A stretch of DNA of 64,000 nucleotides from Chlorella sorokiniana (lineage: Eukaryota > Chlorophyta > Trebouxiophyceae > Chlorellales > Chlorellaceae). The notes under the pieces were generated by a model. The model was not told the DNA's origin, searched no databases, and was given only the letters and a program-made list of their open reading frames with translations. The first letter of the stretch is position 1, and each line of letters starts with the position of its first letter. This document shows positions 1 to 11,993 of the stretch, one piece after another. The position numbers and the translations under genes were made by a program. The DNA lies in contig CP084614.1 of the NCBI GenBank assembly GCA_025917655.1, forward strand, positions 1,426,001 through 1,490,000, in the 5' to 3' direction.

Positions 1-2294
1 GCTGCTGCTGCTGCTGCTGCCAGAACTGTCTGAATCGCTGCCTGGGTTGTTGTGCTGGTGCTGGCCTCTGGCCTCATCCCCCCATCCACCAGCCCCCACC
101 CCGTCGTCCTCCTCCTCAATGCCAGTCATGGCGGCCGCACCTGGGGGCACCTGCGCACCGCAGCAACCAGCAGCAAGGTCAGCGGCAGCGCTGTCTGCGC
201 TCTCCGCTCTATGCTCTGTGCCTGCGCCAGCACAGCAGCCCGCCGCAAGCGGGCGTGGAACACCCTTTTGTGCAGCTGGCTCGGCGGCAAGGCGCGGCCC
301 CACCTTGCGTGGCTGCAGGCCCGGGGGATGTGCAGCGCTTGCTGGGGGTCGGCCATGTCCGGCCAGAAGCTGCCTGCCACCCACGGCTGCTCAGACGCTG
401 CTTGCGCCGCGGGCCGGGCGCCCTGCACACGGGTCGTTGGGGGCGGCGCCGGTAAGATCAGGTCGACCCAGCGTGTTACTGGTGAGGTGAGGGTGGTGGT
501 GGGAAGCTGGCATGCAGCTGGCGGCCGCGCAGGGCCCAGCAGCTGGGGCGGCCCCGGCAGCAGCGCCCACCTGGCCACCGCCACGTAGCTGTACCGCTCG
601 TCCTGGTAGGTGCGGGGCTGGATGCCGGCGCTGGCCTTGGCGTTGCGCTGCAGCTGCGTTCGCTGCAGCAGGCAGGGGAGGGTGGCAGGCGGGGCGTAAG
701 GGGTGAGAGCAAGGCAACCGAGATAAGGGCGGGGCAGCCTGTGCCTGGATGGCTGGGCTGACAGCTGATAGGCAGCTGACAAACAGCACGCATGGCGTGG
801 CTGCCACTGCCGAGCCCCCTGCTCGCCTGGAAGCGCTGCACAAAGTGGCACCAAGCGGTGCGCGACTCCAGCGGGCAGCGGCCGTCGTGCGGGCATGGCG
901 CCACCACGTGCGCCGACGCCCGCCAGCCTCCCCCTGCCCCTGCTGCTGCTGCCCCTGCTGCTGCTGCTGCGTGCCTTCAGCCCCGCGCGCCGCCTCCAGC
1001 AGCTGCCTGCGCGCGGCTTGGATGTGGCCTGCCCCCGCCGGCGTCCCCGGCTCCAGCAGCAGCAGTACGCCGCCGGGGGCGGTGCGCCGCCACAGCTCGT
1101 CCACGCAGCGCCGCCGCTCGGCCTCGCCGCGCAGCTCGCCCAGCACGTAGCCGGCGGTGACCAGGTCGTACCGCCTGCCCTGGGCGCCCCTGTACCACGG
1201 CGGCAGCTTGTACATCCAGCGCAGCCGCGGCGGCGGCACCGCCGCCCGCCTCCTCCTCCTCCTCCTCCTCCTCGCCGCCGCCTGCCTCCTCTCCCGCCCG
1301 CCCCTCCATGGCTGGCCCCGCAGCCTGGCGCTGGGCAGCCCGCTGCGCCGCCGCCTGCTCATACGCCTGCCGCTGCCGCTCCTGGATCTCGCCACCCAGC
1401 CAGGCCATGCCCGCTGCCGGCTCCACCGCGAGCGCATCCAGCGGCGCCTGCCGCCACACGCGCTGCGCCGCCCACACGGCGGTGGCGGGACCAGCCCCAA
1501 AGTCCAGCATGGATGCGGGCGCCAGCCGGGCGCCGCGCCGCCACCTCCCCCAGCGCCGCCTCCAGCGCGGCGTAGCACGCGGGCATGCGGGCGGCGGCGT
1601 AGGCCAGGGCAGCGGGGCGGTCGTAGAGCGAGCCGCCGCCGGCGATGGAGGCGCGCCCGCTGCTGCCTCCCGGCTGGCCGCCGCCTCCGCCGCCTCCTCC
1701 GCGCTCACCTCTCGCTGCAGCGACTCCAGCAGCTGCTGGAGCTCAGGGGGCCGCCGCCTCCACATCCACAGGCAGGGAGGCCGCCTGCGTCAGCTGCTCC
1801 AGCGCGGCGTGCCGGCTCTGCCGCCGCTTGCCGCGCCGCTGCCGCCGCACCGCCGCCGCGTCCTCCGCCTCATCCGCGTCGGCCCCCGCCAGCTGATCCG
1901 ACAGGTTGGGGTGCACCCCGCCGCGGTGCTTGCTGCGCGACATGGCTCGCAGGCGGTAGCTCAGCTCCTGGCCACGTCGCTTGACGGACTTGCGGTTGGC
2001 ATCTGCGGCCACACAGGAGGGACACAGTCGTGGGAACAAACAGCAAGCATTCTGACCGCTTCATGTCGCGCAGGCGCTGCAGTGCTGCAGGGTAGCCCCA
2101 CCTGCTGCCGCCTGGTCGACGGCGGCAACGACGTCGGGCGGCATCACCGCCAGGCCGGGAGCCCTCTGACTGACCAGCGCGGCCACCTCCGCTGGTATGA
2201 TCAGCTGTTGCTGTATTTCGGCTGCAGTTGAGCTGAAACGCGCCAAGGCGCACTGTAGGTGTCGCCCAGCATGCCGCCGCAGAGCGCAGGCCAT
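1..2294 (-). CDS. METTL17: METTL17/Rsm22-type mitochondrial ribosome assembly methyltransferase-like protein (3' part beyond the window)
   Basis: Members of this family bind the mitochondrial small ribosomal subunit during assembly. They have a SAM-methyltransferase fold and a cysteine-rich Fe-S/zinc motif. Exon 1 starts at the ATG at 2294 and encodes an Arg/Ala/Ser-rich mitochondrial-type presequence (MACALRRHAGRH...). It splices in phase near 2101 to an exon at about 2004 (DANRKSVKRRGQEL). Further on are the SAM-binding motif LDFGAGPAT (about 1490), YDLVTAGYVLGEL (about 1170) and the cysteine motif APCPHDGRCPL with WCHF (about 830-900). After YQDERYSYVAVARW (about 600) an open frame reaches base 1 as an acidic, Ser-rich stretch; plant homologues carry an acidic insert at this place. 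Each of the main blocks sits in a different frame within what should be one exon (breaks near 1525, 1225 and 905), which I attribute to assembly errors. The C-terminus is not in the window. Confidence 0.8.
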
Positions 2295-2718
2295 CAAGGG
2301 GCCCACTGTTGGGTTGCAAAGGCACGAGAAAACTGTTTGAATGTACCGCGCTGGTGATAGCTATAAGAAACGCATGACAATAAAAGAGGGAGGCCATGTC
2401 AGCGAGGTGCCGCCGCCCAGAGGTTGCTGCTACGCCTCGTGAGCCTACAGGTCAAACAGCCGATTTCAGACTCGTAAGTCTGCTCGTGTCAGTCGAAATC
2501 GCTTGTTGATTTGACGTGCCGAGGCCAGCAACAGTGTTGGGCACTTGGTCTGTTGCTGGCTACCTCGTAACAGCGGTGGACCAAGGATCAAAACCCACAC
2601 CGACCCCTCAGCAACACGGGAAAAGTCCCGGAGCACCCAGCGACACAGTGTCGCAGCAGCGGCGGCAGCGACGCCCCCGCCCCCGCCCGGCTGAAGCGTG
2701 CTGGGGCCAGCGGCCAGC
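2295..2718. promoter_or_regulatory. Divergent intergenic region METTL17/CCDC97
   Basis: About 420 bp between two head-to-head start codons. The part near METTL17 is relatively AT-rich (2330-2395); the part near CCDC97 is GC-rich. It presumably holds both promoters and 5' UTRs. I see no recognisable motif. Confidence 0.4.
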
Positions 2719-4110
2719 ATGGGCAACGACACGCGCGGCCTGCCGCAGGCCACCGTCGACCAGCTGACCGGCCGCCTCGCGGCCCTTGCCGACCTGCGCC
2801 TGCCCGCCCAGCTGCGGCGGCAGCAGCCCGAGGGCCCTCCCTGGTCGAGCGGCGGCGCTACCTGGAGCAGCTGCTGCTGCAGGACCCCGGCGTTTTCCTG
2901 GAGCGGCACGGCGCCAGCCTCACCAAGGGAGAGCTTGCACATTTCCAGTGCCTCAGGTGGGCAGGCGCCAGCTGTGCACGGCTGCAGGGACAGCGCCGCA
3001 GCAGCCCCGCTCCCTCCCCTGCAGCACCCTGCAGCGCCTTCACACAGCCCAGTTCCCTCTTGCTGCCCCTCCCGCGGAGGTGCTGCAGGGGCGACTACGA
3101 GGTGGACTTCTACCTGAGTGCGCTGGAGGAGCAGGGGGATGCGCAGAAGCGGGGCCAGGCGGCGCGCAACCGGCGGCTGGCCTACATGCAGCGGCTGGAG
3201 AAGGGCGGCGCGTTCTTCAGCGGCGCGAGATGCGGGAGCGCCAGCCCGCCCTGCACCACCAGTACATCGGGCAGTACCGCCCGCCAGAGGCGCCGCAGGG
3301 TGCGCTGCCGCTGGGGAGGCCCCCGCCGTCTGCCCCCCGCTGCATGGCGGTGGCAACTGGCTGCTCGCTTCAAGGGGCGGCCCTGGGAGGGAGGACGGCG
3401 CAGGGTGCGTGACGGATGAGTGCCTGCATGTATTTGTTGCCCCTGCAGCGGAGGAGGGGTGCCAGGCGGGCACCGTGCTGGCGTCCAGCATCATGCAGCA
3501 GCAGGAGGAGCTGGGCCTGCGCCAGCGCTCGGCGGCGGAGGCGCAGCGCTGGCGCGACGCCCAGCCCGAGAGCGAAACGGACAGCGAGGAGGAGGAGGAT
3601 GAGGAGGGACAGAAGCGGGAGGCACAGGCCGGAGGCACGCAGCGGCAGCCGCAGTGGGGGCGCTGCCGGCGGCGCAGCAGGCGGGCGGCGAGGGCGGCGG
3701 GGCGGAGGACGCTGCGGAGCAGGGCGGCCAGGACGACGGGGGGAGCGGCGAGGGCGGGCAGGCTTTCACGCTCATCTCCGAGGAGGAGCAGGCCGACAAC
3801 GCCGCCGCCTTCCTGGACCTGATGAAGCAGCGCTTCCTGGCGGGGCAGGAGGAGGGGGTGGACTACGCCGCCATAGACGCGGGTGGGTGCTGGCGTGCTG
3901 CCGCAGGTGTCTCGCGGGGGCACATGGTTGCAGGATGTGGCCGCAGGGTTTGAGCCGCGTTGCGTGCTCAGCACACAGAGGACTCTCACGCCCGCCCCTC
4001 ACCCCATCCCACAACAACAAACCACTGCCGCTGCAGACGCTGAGCTGGACGACGACTGGGCGGAGGAGGCGGGACGGGACGCCGAGGACAAGTACTTTGG
4101 GGACGAGTGA
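2719..4110 (+). CDS. CCDC97: CCDC97-like coiled-coil protein (DUF2052)
   Basis: This is a homologue of CCDC97, a protein that in animals associates with the U2/SF3b splicing machinery. The product would be about 320 aa. Exons are roughly 2719-2956, 3089-3300, 3449-3881 and 4037-4110, with phases that match. Diagnostic blocks in order are LEQLLLQDPGVFLERHGA, GDYEVDFYL, NRRLAYMQRLEKGG.FFS, REMRERQPALHHQYIGQY, an acidic Glu-rich stretch (about 3580-3610), FLDLMKQRFLAGQEEGVDY, and the C-terminal LDDDWAEEAGRDAEDKYF. These blocks fall in different frames: one missing G at the GGG run 2832-2834, another at 3222-3223, and a third break near 3650. The start ATG is the first in frame with the conserved exon. 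A TGTAA signal lies 55 bp past the stop. Confidence 0.82.
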
Positions 4111-4164
4111 ATGGTCGAGTGCCCCCCTCCCTCCCGCACTGCTGTGCTGCTTTGCGGGACACCT

Positions 4165-4169
4165 TGTAA
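4165..4169 (+). terminator. TGTAA polyadenylation signal, CCDC97
   Basis: TGTAA lies 55 bp after the CCDC97 stop. TGTAA is the established chlorophyte poly(A) signal. Its use here is inferred from position. Confidence 0.6.
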
Positions 4170-4232
4170 AGACAAGGAGCCTGAGCACAAACCAAACCTA
4201 TGCGGGTTCCCCAGTTACTACAAGCGTCCAAC

Positions 4233-4237
4233 TTACA
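4233..4237 (-). terminator. TGTAA polyadenylation signal, ferredoxin/MBL hydrolase
   Basis: TTACA on the + strand is TGTAA in the sense of the minus-strand gene, about 90 bp past its stop. The tail-to-tail neighbour uses its own TGTAA about 65 bp away. Confidence 0.6.
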
Positions 4238-4325
4238 TGGTACAAGGATACATGGATAGCTCAAGGCAGCATGGGCCGTCCATCAGCGCCGATCACTCAG
4301 CAGAATGACAGTAGAGGGCAGCGCC

Positions 4326-5769
4326 TCACGCGCTGGCGCCCGCCGCCGCGTATCCCTCCGCCGCCAGCAGCGCGTCCAGCTGGCGCCGTCGGTCGGCGGC
4401 GTCGGCAAAGCTCGTGCGTCGGCCGTGGCCGGGCAGCAGGTGCAGAAAGTCGACGTCGCGCAGGGCGGCGGCGGAGCGCAGCTGCTGCGCCACGCTGTGC
4501 CAGTTGTAGGCCCTGAAGATGGTCAGGCGGCCCAGCCGCGCCGAGTGGGCCAGGTGGTCCCCCGTGAACAGCGCTCGGTCGGGCGATGCAGGAGGCTGAC
4601 GCAGCCGGCGGTGTGCCCCGGCGTGAAGATCAGCTGCACGTCTGAATCTGCGTCGGCGGCGCCGCCGTGCAGCGCCCATGGGCCACGCCCCTCCAGCTGC
4701 ACCTCGCACCGGCTGCGGGGGGGCAAGCGGCGAGCGGGGCAGTGAGGACGCATTCGAGGGCGCATGCAGGCGCGTGAGGGTAGCGCAGCACCCCGGCAGA
4801 ATTGGCTCTGCGACATGCAACAGCCCCGGGCCGCCCCTGCGCCACGCCGCTCACTCTGTGCCCTGCCGCCTGTTGGCCTCGGATGCGTGGATGATGCGCC
4901 GCGCCCCAAAGTGCGCCGCCCACCGCTCGTGGTCGCCGACGTCGTCCCGGTGGGTGAGGAAGATCCACGACACACCGCCCAGCTCCTGCAAGCGCTGCGC
5001 CAGCAGGGGGTTCCAGCGCGGCGAATCCACCATCACGTTGCCCTGCAGCCGGGGTGAGGCACACAACGACGGGCGTCAGACGCTGGGGGCGGGGGGGGTG
5101 CGGGGCGCAGAGCTGACAGCGGTTAAGCCCGGCTGTGCGGCTGCTCGCCTGCGGGCGGCGGATGAAGTAGGAGGTGGCACCGAAGGAGCTCTCGGCGTGG
5201 AAGCCGCAGTGGAAGACGTTGTCGCAGCCGGGCACGGGCAGCGGGAAGCTGCGCTGCGCGGCCGCCAGCTCGCCGCCGCCCCGCTGCCGCACGTGGATGG
5301 AGTGGGTGGGGCAGCTGAGCAGCGCCTGCAGGGCGGCGTGCCGCTCCGAGTCGCTTCCGGGCTGCTGTGTCACCGCCGACATGTCGCCCACGCGCGCAAA
5401 GGTGGAGGGGGCCATCCAGCGGCACGTGTCGCAGTCTGGGGGTGGGTGGGGTGGGGTGGGGGCCAGGGCTGGGTCACGGCAGCCAACGCACGCAGCCATG
5501 AACACGCTGGCAGCAGATCCTTCGACCCTTCTGCTTACCGATGCAGGTGTGGTCCACATAGAAATCGCCAGCCACGTTTTCGGGGCGGGGGCCCGCTCGC
5601 GCGTGTCCGCCGCCAGGTGCCGTGTCGCCTGCGCCACAGGAGCCCTCGGGCGCCCTCGCGCCCTGCCCTGGCGAGCGATTCGTGGTGATACCGATGGCTG
5701 CGTGATTTCTGTGAGGCCTGGGTGCCCAAGGCGCTGACCACAGAACTGCGAGCTTGCGAGCGACGCCAT
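4326..5769 (-). CDS. Plastid ferredoxin-like / metallo-beta-lactamase fold hydrolase
   Basis: This two-part protein of about 355 aa resembles a plant/cyanobacterial family. After a Ser/Arg-rich N-terminus typical of a chloroplast transit peptide comes RPENVAGDFYVDHTCIDCDTC, in which three cysteines are followed by a fourth in LLSCPTHSIH. That is a ferredoxin-like pattern for one Fe-S cluster. The metallo-beta-lactamase fold follows: WIFLTHRDDVGDHERW (about 4960, a divergent THxxxDH motif), LIFTPGHTAGCVSL (about 4640), TGDHLAHSARLG and LLPGHGRR (about 4430), ending at the stop at 4326. The substrate is unknown. The start at 5769 (MASLASSQFCGQR) needs one extra C in the run at 5587-5591 to join the conserved frame. 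An upstream start near 5857 is open without it but looks less like a transit peptide. Confidence 0.75.
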
Positions 5770-5929
5770 GGTGAGGAGGAGTACCGGCAAACTGCTCGCT
5801 TGTGATGATATTAAAGTAAGCTACCGAACAGGGATGGGCATTCAACGAGGAGCTCACTTAACCCCGCCACTGGCGCGCTGTGCCGCCACCTGGCATCGCG
5901 GCCGCAGCTCCAAGTCCAGCTTTCAAACT

Positions 5930-5934
5930 TTACA
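5930..5934 (-). terminator. TGTAA polyadenylation signal, MRE11
   Basis: TGTAA in the sense of MRE11, about 120 bp past its predicted stop. Confidence 0.5.
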
Positions 5935-6050
5935 GTCAGATTGAGCGACACAGGCAGCAGCGTCCAGAAGCAGATAGGAGCAAGGAGCAGAGAAAATCAG
6001 AGAAAAATGGCAGGTCGATACCGCATGGGAGCTGAGCCTCCCCGCAGCCA

Positions 6051-9000
6051 TCATCGCAGCTCGCCCCACCCTCTGCTGCCCGCCTGCTGCGAGCCGGTGC
6101 CCGTGCCCAGCATGCCCGCGCCGCCCAGCCGCCGTCGCCCCGCCGTCGGCGCGGGAGCATCCTCGTCATCATCGGACACCACGAAGCTGGCGCCGCCCGT
6201 CTGCTGCGTGGCAGACGCGGCGCCGCGCCGCCGGCTCGCCACGCTGGCGGGCTGCGCCGGCTGGCGCCCCGCTTGCGGCTGGCGCTGGGCGGCGCCTCCA
6301 GCTCCTCCTCCTCCTCCTCCAGCTCATCATCTGCACCGGTTGAACCCGCAGAGCAGGTGCTGGAAGAGCAGGCGCGGCGGAAAAGACGGAGCGAGGGAGC
6401 CCGCAGCGCTGCCCAGGACAGGCCCTCCCCCTGCCCGGAACCCTGCTGGCCTCAACAGCCCAGGCTTCCGCCCTTCGCTGCATTGGCTTGCCTCCCTACT
6501 CCACACCACACGCACGCAGCCCTCACCCGACTCGCTATCGTCGTCGTCCTGTGAGGCTGCCAGGTCCACCAGATCCACCTCGTCCTCATCACCCGCCTCC
6601 TCCTCGCGTGGGGCGTCCCTGGGACGTAGGGTGAGGGGCAGGGGGTGCGGCGTGGCGCCACGGAAGCAGGGCCGCGCCCCATCAGCCCAACCTGCCGGGG
6701 ACAGGCACTGCCAGCCTCCTGCTCCCCCTGGCACTCACTTGTAGGCGGCTGCCAGCTTCTGCGAAGCCTTGGCCGCCGCCGCGCGCTGCTGCCGCGGCGC
6801 CCTGCCGCCACCCCCACCGACCCGTCATTCTCGCCCTGCTGCGTGCCCCGCGCGCCGCTGCGACTGGGTGCCAGGTTCAACGGGCTCTGCCGCGGAGGAG
6901 CCAGCTTGGTTTGCCGCCCCGCGCCGGTGCGGCCGGCGGCCTCTGCGCCGCGGGCGCCGCGGCGGGCTTCTTGCCGCGGGCCGGCGGCGGCGCCATGGGC
7001 CGCGGCCCGTCGTCGTTCAAGTCGTCGTCATCCAGCTGAGGGGGGGCAGCAGGGCAGGGGTAAGCGCACCGTCTGACAAGACCGACGGGCTGCTCAAGCG
7101 CACTGCTTGGGACCTCGGTGCACGGCTGGAGCAGCGCCATGTGGCGGCAGTACAGCATGCAGGCAAGCCAGTTTGTACAGCCAGCCCAGCGCCCCGCCGC
7201 CCGCTCCTGCCTGCATGCTGGACACGCCGTTGGCCAGGCCGCCAGGCCCGCCGCCGCCGCGGCCGCCTGCCGCCGCTGCTCCGCCTCCTGCTGCGCGCTG
7301 CTGGCTGGCCTGGGCGCGCTGCGCCGCGCTTGCCACCGCGCTCTGCCTGCGCCCCTTGCTCACGTCTGCAGCCGAGGGAGGGGCGCCCCACCACGCAGCA
7401 CAGCCATTGGTCAGGAGGCAGCACCGGCCTTCCCCACTTGCAAGCACCGCCCCATATCCCCACCAACCTTGCCCCTCCCTGCGCTTCCGCCCACCCAGGG
7501 CGCGGTGCGCTGGCGCGCGATCAATCTCGCGCGTGCGCGCGCCCCCCACACACACACACCACCATCACCACCACCACCACCACACACACACACACACAAC
7601 ACCCACCCACCCAGAATGACGTCGGTGAGGTCGCGCTCCTGCTCCATCTGGGTGGCCCGCTGGTCCAGCAGGGTGCGGTTCTGCGGCAGCCCGGGGGAGG
7701 AGACTGGGTGCGTGGGCAGCCCGCGAGGAAAAGCCTGTCCAGCTGGAGGCCCCGGTGCACGGGGAGGGGTGGCGGCAGGGGGAGCCAGGAGGGGCCGGAA
7801 ACACAGCGCTGCAGCTGGCCAGCAGGGCGGTCCTCGCTGCACACGCAAAGCGCACGCTCGACGCCCGACCCGCCTGCTACCCCCAAGCCCCGCTGGCCTG
7901 CGTCTCCTGCAGCGCGCGCGCCACCGCCTCCTTCATGCTCTCCCGGTTGTCCTTCTCCACAAAGTCGTGCAGCGCCTCGGTGAGGTCCTGGGCGGGGGCG
8001 AAGAGCGGCAGGTGGCCAGTCACCCCCAGCCCGGCGTGGCGCTCTCCAAATCATGGCGTGGGCAGGGCGCTGCCGGCTGCCGGCCGGCTGCATCTGGGCC
8101 TCCTCGTATTCCCCGGCTCGCAGGCGCGCAGGCCACTCATCCCCCTTTCACCCCACCACCAAACACAGGCTGCCACCACCGCGCTCCCGCACAGAGGCAC
8201 ATGCAACCAGGACCACACACCTCCTCCGGCAGTATCTCCAGGTTGTGCTGCAGGTGCTGCCCAATCAGGTCCTCGATGCGCGACTCGTCCAGCGCCTCTG
8301 GCCGTATCAGCGTGGAGGGCCCCACGCCCGCAGCGGCAGCCTCCTGCGCTCAGAAAACGCCAGGCAGGCCCACACATTTCTCAAAGCAGCAGGAACCCAA
8401 GGGGGTGGCGCGGCGGCAAGGAGTGCCAGCAAAAATATGCAGCAGAGCGCAGCAGGGGAGGGCGCCGCCCCCACCTTCTGCTTGCGGGCTGCCGCCTTCT
8501 GCCACAGCACCATGTCGTTGGGGTTGGCCACCTTGCCCACAAACTTCTGGCCAAAGCGCTGGGTGTTGATGGTGGAGAAGCCCGTGTAGTCAACCTGTAT
8601 TTTTAGTTGGGTTTTGCGTTGTTGAGTTTAGTGGGGAGTGGGTGGGGGGGGGGGGCGCAACGCCTGGGGATGCAAGTGTGAAGCAGTGCCAAGTACCAAG
8701 GGCCGAGGCAGGAGGACAGCCGCGCGGCCGCAGCCCCGCTGCTCAACACGTGCTGGCGCCGCCTACGCAGCCCCACCCACGCGGGGCCCACCCGCAGGCG
8801 GATGAGCGGCAGGTCGGGCGCCTTGGGAGACCGCTCGCGCAGCGCCTGCTCAATCATGGCTTCCACATGGCGCTCCAGGAACTCTGGGAACAAGTTGAAG
8901 TTGTGGGGTGTGTGTGGGGTGTGTGTGGGTATGGGTGGGGGGGGGGGGTGGGGGGGTATGGGAGCTTGTTGGGTTGGGTTGGGGGTGCAAGATGGGGGCG

Positions 9001-11705
9001 TTGCAGCATGCTGATCAGCAAAGGAACCACCCCCACAAAGGAGCAGCCTACACCTCGGCTGCAAAGTGGCGGTGGCAGCCCCGGCACCGTTGCCATGCGG
9101 GGGCCCTGCCGCCGGGCGGCGCTCACCCTGCACCCCCTCGCTGTCCTGCGGGTCCAGCCCCTGCTCCGCCAGCACCACCGAGGCAAACTGGAAGGGGCGC
9201 ACAGTCTCCAGCGGGTGCTTCACGGTGCGCCACTGCGGGTTGGGGGGTGGGGGCGGGGGGTTGCGGGCGGCAAAGCCGTGGGGCGCTGCAGGCAGGCAGG
9301 AAGCAGCCGAAGCGTGCACGAGCGGCCTGCTGCTGCCAGACTGAGCGTCCCCATATCCGAAAGCGCGCTGGCGGGTCAAGGGCGCAGCTCGAAGCCAAAG
9401 ACCACCGCCATTCAGGGCCGCAGGCGGCGGCGGCTGGCTCCAGGGCCCAAGCACCCCCTCGGCCCCCGCACCTGGTGCCCGCAGATCTCCACCATCACGC
9501 AGTGCTTGCGCTTGGCCTCGCCCTCAGACAGCGCAGTGGCCACTGCAAGCGCAGGAGCAGCGCGAGCGGGGTGGCGTTGCAGCGCCGGAAACCTTGTTAG
9601 GCGGTGCGGCGTCGGCGCCGCTCATGTCTACGCACAGCAATGCCGGGCGCAGCGCCGCCTGCCCGCCGCAATGCGCGGCCTCCTGGCAGCCTGCCAAGCC
9701 GCTGCAGGGCGCCGCGCTGCCCACCCGAGCTGCCGGGCTGCATGACGTGGAAGCGCCCCTCCACCGACTCCCAGGGCTCCGCCAGGCACTCGTGCTCGTG
9801 GCCCCACACCACGAGGTCCAGGAAGCGGGCCAGAGCGCCCTCACGCAGAAGGTTCTTGGCGTTCTACACGAGCGGGCAGGAGGGTGGTGGCATGACGCAG
9901 CAGCCAGCGGGCGAAACGGTCCAGGAACGACTCACGCCTTTCTACAAACGCCTGCACGCCACACCCAGCCCCCAACCAGCCACCTGCGTGTGCGCCACCC
10001 GGTTCTGGTGCAGCACAAACACGTTGAACCAGTCGTCCTTGCCCAGCTGGGGGTGGGGAGGGGCGAGCCCTGCAGGGGGCCAGCGGCAGGCAGCAGGCAG
10101 GTTGATTGCCACCGACCTGGCAGGAGGACAAGGCGGCTGAAGCAGACTTGAGCAGCATGCTACAATGCGTCCGTTGCTGCCTGTGCACCGCATGCGACCC
10201 GCCCCTAACGCACCACTCCACGCAGCCCGGGGTGGCAAACAGGCGGCAGAGCCGCTCGTCCCGCAGGTTGCCCAGCCCGTACAGCGCCAGGTGGGTGGAC
10301 CCCTTGCGCAGCAGCACCGGCGAGATGCGCAGCTTGCCCACACCCGCGCCCTCAATGGCCGCCTGCAGCGGGGCGGCAACAGTGAGGGCCAGGCGGGGAC
10401 AGCCAGGTGAGCAACGTGGGGGAAGCGGGGCAGGAGGCCAATTGTGGTTGTCCGCTGCATGCAGCACCCATATACCAGCTGCCATGCCCCCTGCCTGCCC
10501 TCCCCACCTACCCACCTTGCCAAAGTAGTTGAGCAGGCGGCAGGTGGACAGGATGTCCACGGCCGACAGGTTCTCTGCGCCCGCGGGGTCGTCGTGGTTG
10601 CCATGAATGGTCAGCACCGGCAGGGACACGTTGTAGTCGGGGTCCTCGTAGTTGACCCGCCTGGTGTGGCGGGGTGGAAAGAACAGCGCGTCAAGACAAG
10701 GAGCACGCGGCTGTGGTGGCGGGGCCGTCGCGCACTGGGTGGGTGGCACCGACAGGCGCAAAGCGGGGGGCTCTGCTGGGTGAGCACCGTGTCTCGTTGC
10801 GGCCCCAACCCGCCAGCAGCCGGCCTCACCCCATTGTGAAGTTCACTGCCTGGTCCGACAGCACCTGGAAGCGCACGGGGCGGTCGCCCATGCAGTGCCG
10901 CGACATGATCTCCATAGCACGCACCTGGGGCGGCGTGCCGGGGAGGGGGAAAGGGGCGTGCACGCTGGGCAACAGGGCGACCATTGACGGCCTGCCACGC
11001 CGTGCCAGCTCTGCTTCGCAACAGGCAGCGATGCTTTTCCTCTTCGGGTTTATCAATGCAACAAGCCTACAGCCAGGCGGGCAAGAGCCTCAATATCTTC
11101 CTTTCCATACCCCCCCCACACACACACCCCACACACCCTCCTCTCCCCCTCGCACGACTGCCCGGCTCACGATGGTTTTGCGGGAGGGCTTGTTGTCGTG
11201 GAAGAGGTCTCCCCCAGCAGCACCAGGTCGGCATCGTTGTCCGCCGCTATCTGGAACACCTCCTCAAAGGAGACGAAGGAGTCGTCCTTGCGGATCTCAT
11301 CCTTCTCCCAGACACCCTGCGGTTGGGGTGAGGCAGCAGCAGGGCGTGGGCTGAGCTGGCTACGAGAGCAGGGCCAAATGGAGGCGGCAGACGTCAGCTG
11401 CAAGCCAGGATGCTCAGCCCAATAGATCAGGCGCTATGATGCCCACCAGATGGTTGTCCGTGGACACAAGGATGCGCAGAATGCTGTCGCCGCTGCAGCA
11501 ACATCGAGACAGTGTGCACGGGAGTGAGCAGAGGCGCACGGCTGGCGGAAGCACAACCCCCTCCTCACATGCAGCCGCGGAACCTCTCGGCACGCTCTAC
11601 ACAACAATGCGACCCTTGCAGTCTTCTGAGCCCGGCATGCGGCGGCTTCGCGCGGTTCGCTCTGATCACATGTGGGGCAATCGATCAATCTCACCTGTCG
11701 GCCAT
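6051..11705 (-). CDS. MRE11: MRE11 double-strand break repair nuclease
   Basis: MRE11 is the Mn-dependent nuclease of the MRE11-RAD50-NBS1 complex. A tiny first exon (ATGGCCGACAG, 11705-11695) splices in phase at 11493 to ILRILVSTDNHL, then at 11316 to GVWEKDEIRKDDSF. Phosphoesterase motifs in order are STDNHL (I); LLGGDLFHDNKPSR (II, readable only after adding one G to the run at 11211-11215); TIHGNHDDPAGAEN (III, about 10600); VLHQNRVAH (about 10010); and VVWGHEHEC (V, about 9800). The capping-domain blocks VKHPLETVRPF, FLERHVEAMIEQAL and VANPNDMVLWQKA follow, then DESRIEDLIGQHL, LHDFVEKDN and ATQMEQERDLTDVI. The C-terminus is Gly/Arg-rich, then acidic (DEDEVDLVDLAASQDDDD), ending near 6051. 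There are about 15 exons. Several introns hold GT/CA microsatellites. Confidence 0.93.
7545..7605. repeat. CA/CAC microsatellite in an MRE11 intron
   Basis: CA and CAC repeats on the + strand, read as GT/GTG in MRE11 sense just after the donor that follows DLTDVILG. It is one of several GT-rich 5' intron ends in this window. Confidence 0.85.
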
Positions 11706-11993
11706 CTCTATAGGCCTTGCCGCCCTATAGGCGACTTCTGCGCAAACCTAGCACTGAAATAATGTTCCAGTAGCGAAATGAGCACTGGGGATGGCGTCTT
11801 GCAGGCGTTTCGCTGGTTTGGGAGCCGATACGATCATATGTGAGACATGCAGGATGGCTGGCGCTCGATGCAGCCCGTGTTCGAGTCACCATGAAAGAGG
11901 TGCTGTGCGTGCTAAGGTCTTAATCGGCGTTATTGAGCAGTTCAGAGCAGTTCAAGCCTCGAAACTATCCATCGATATTGCGATCTAACAGGA
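11706..11993. promoter_or_regulatory. Divergent promoter region MRE11/RCE1
   Basis: 288 bp between the two start codons, lower in GC than the flanking exons. CTATAGG occurs twice near the MRE11 start (about 11708 and 11725). It presumably drives both genes; no motif was assigned. Confidence 0.45.

Noticed and set aside
391-1578. The 395-codon minus-strand frame read as one intronless protein
   Set aside because: Only part of it (YDLVTAGYVLGEL region) matches the family; the rest is out-of-frame sequence of METTL17.
11879-11900. GTTCGAGTCACC as a tRNA B box
   Set aside because: No matching T-stem, A box or cloverleaf upstream.
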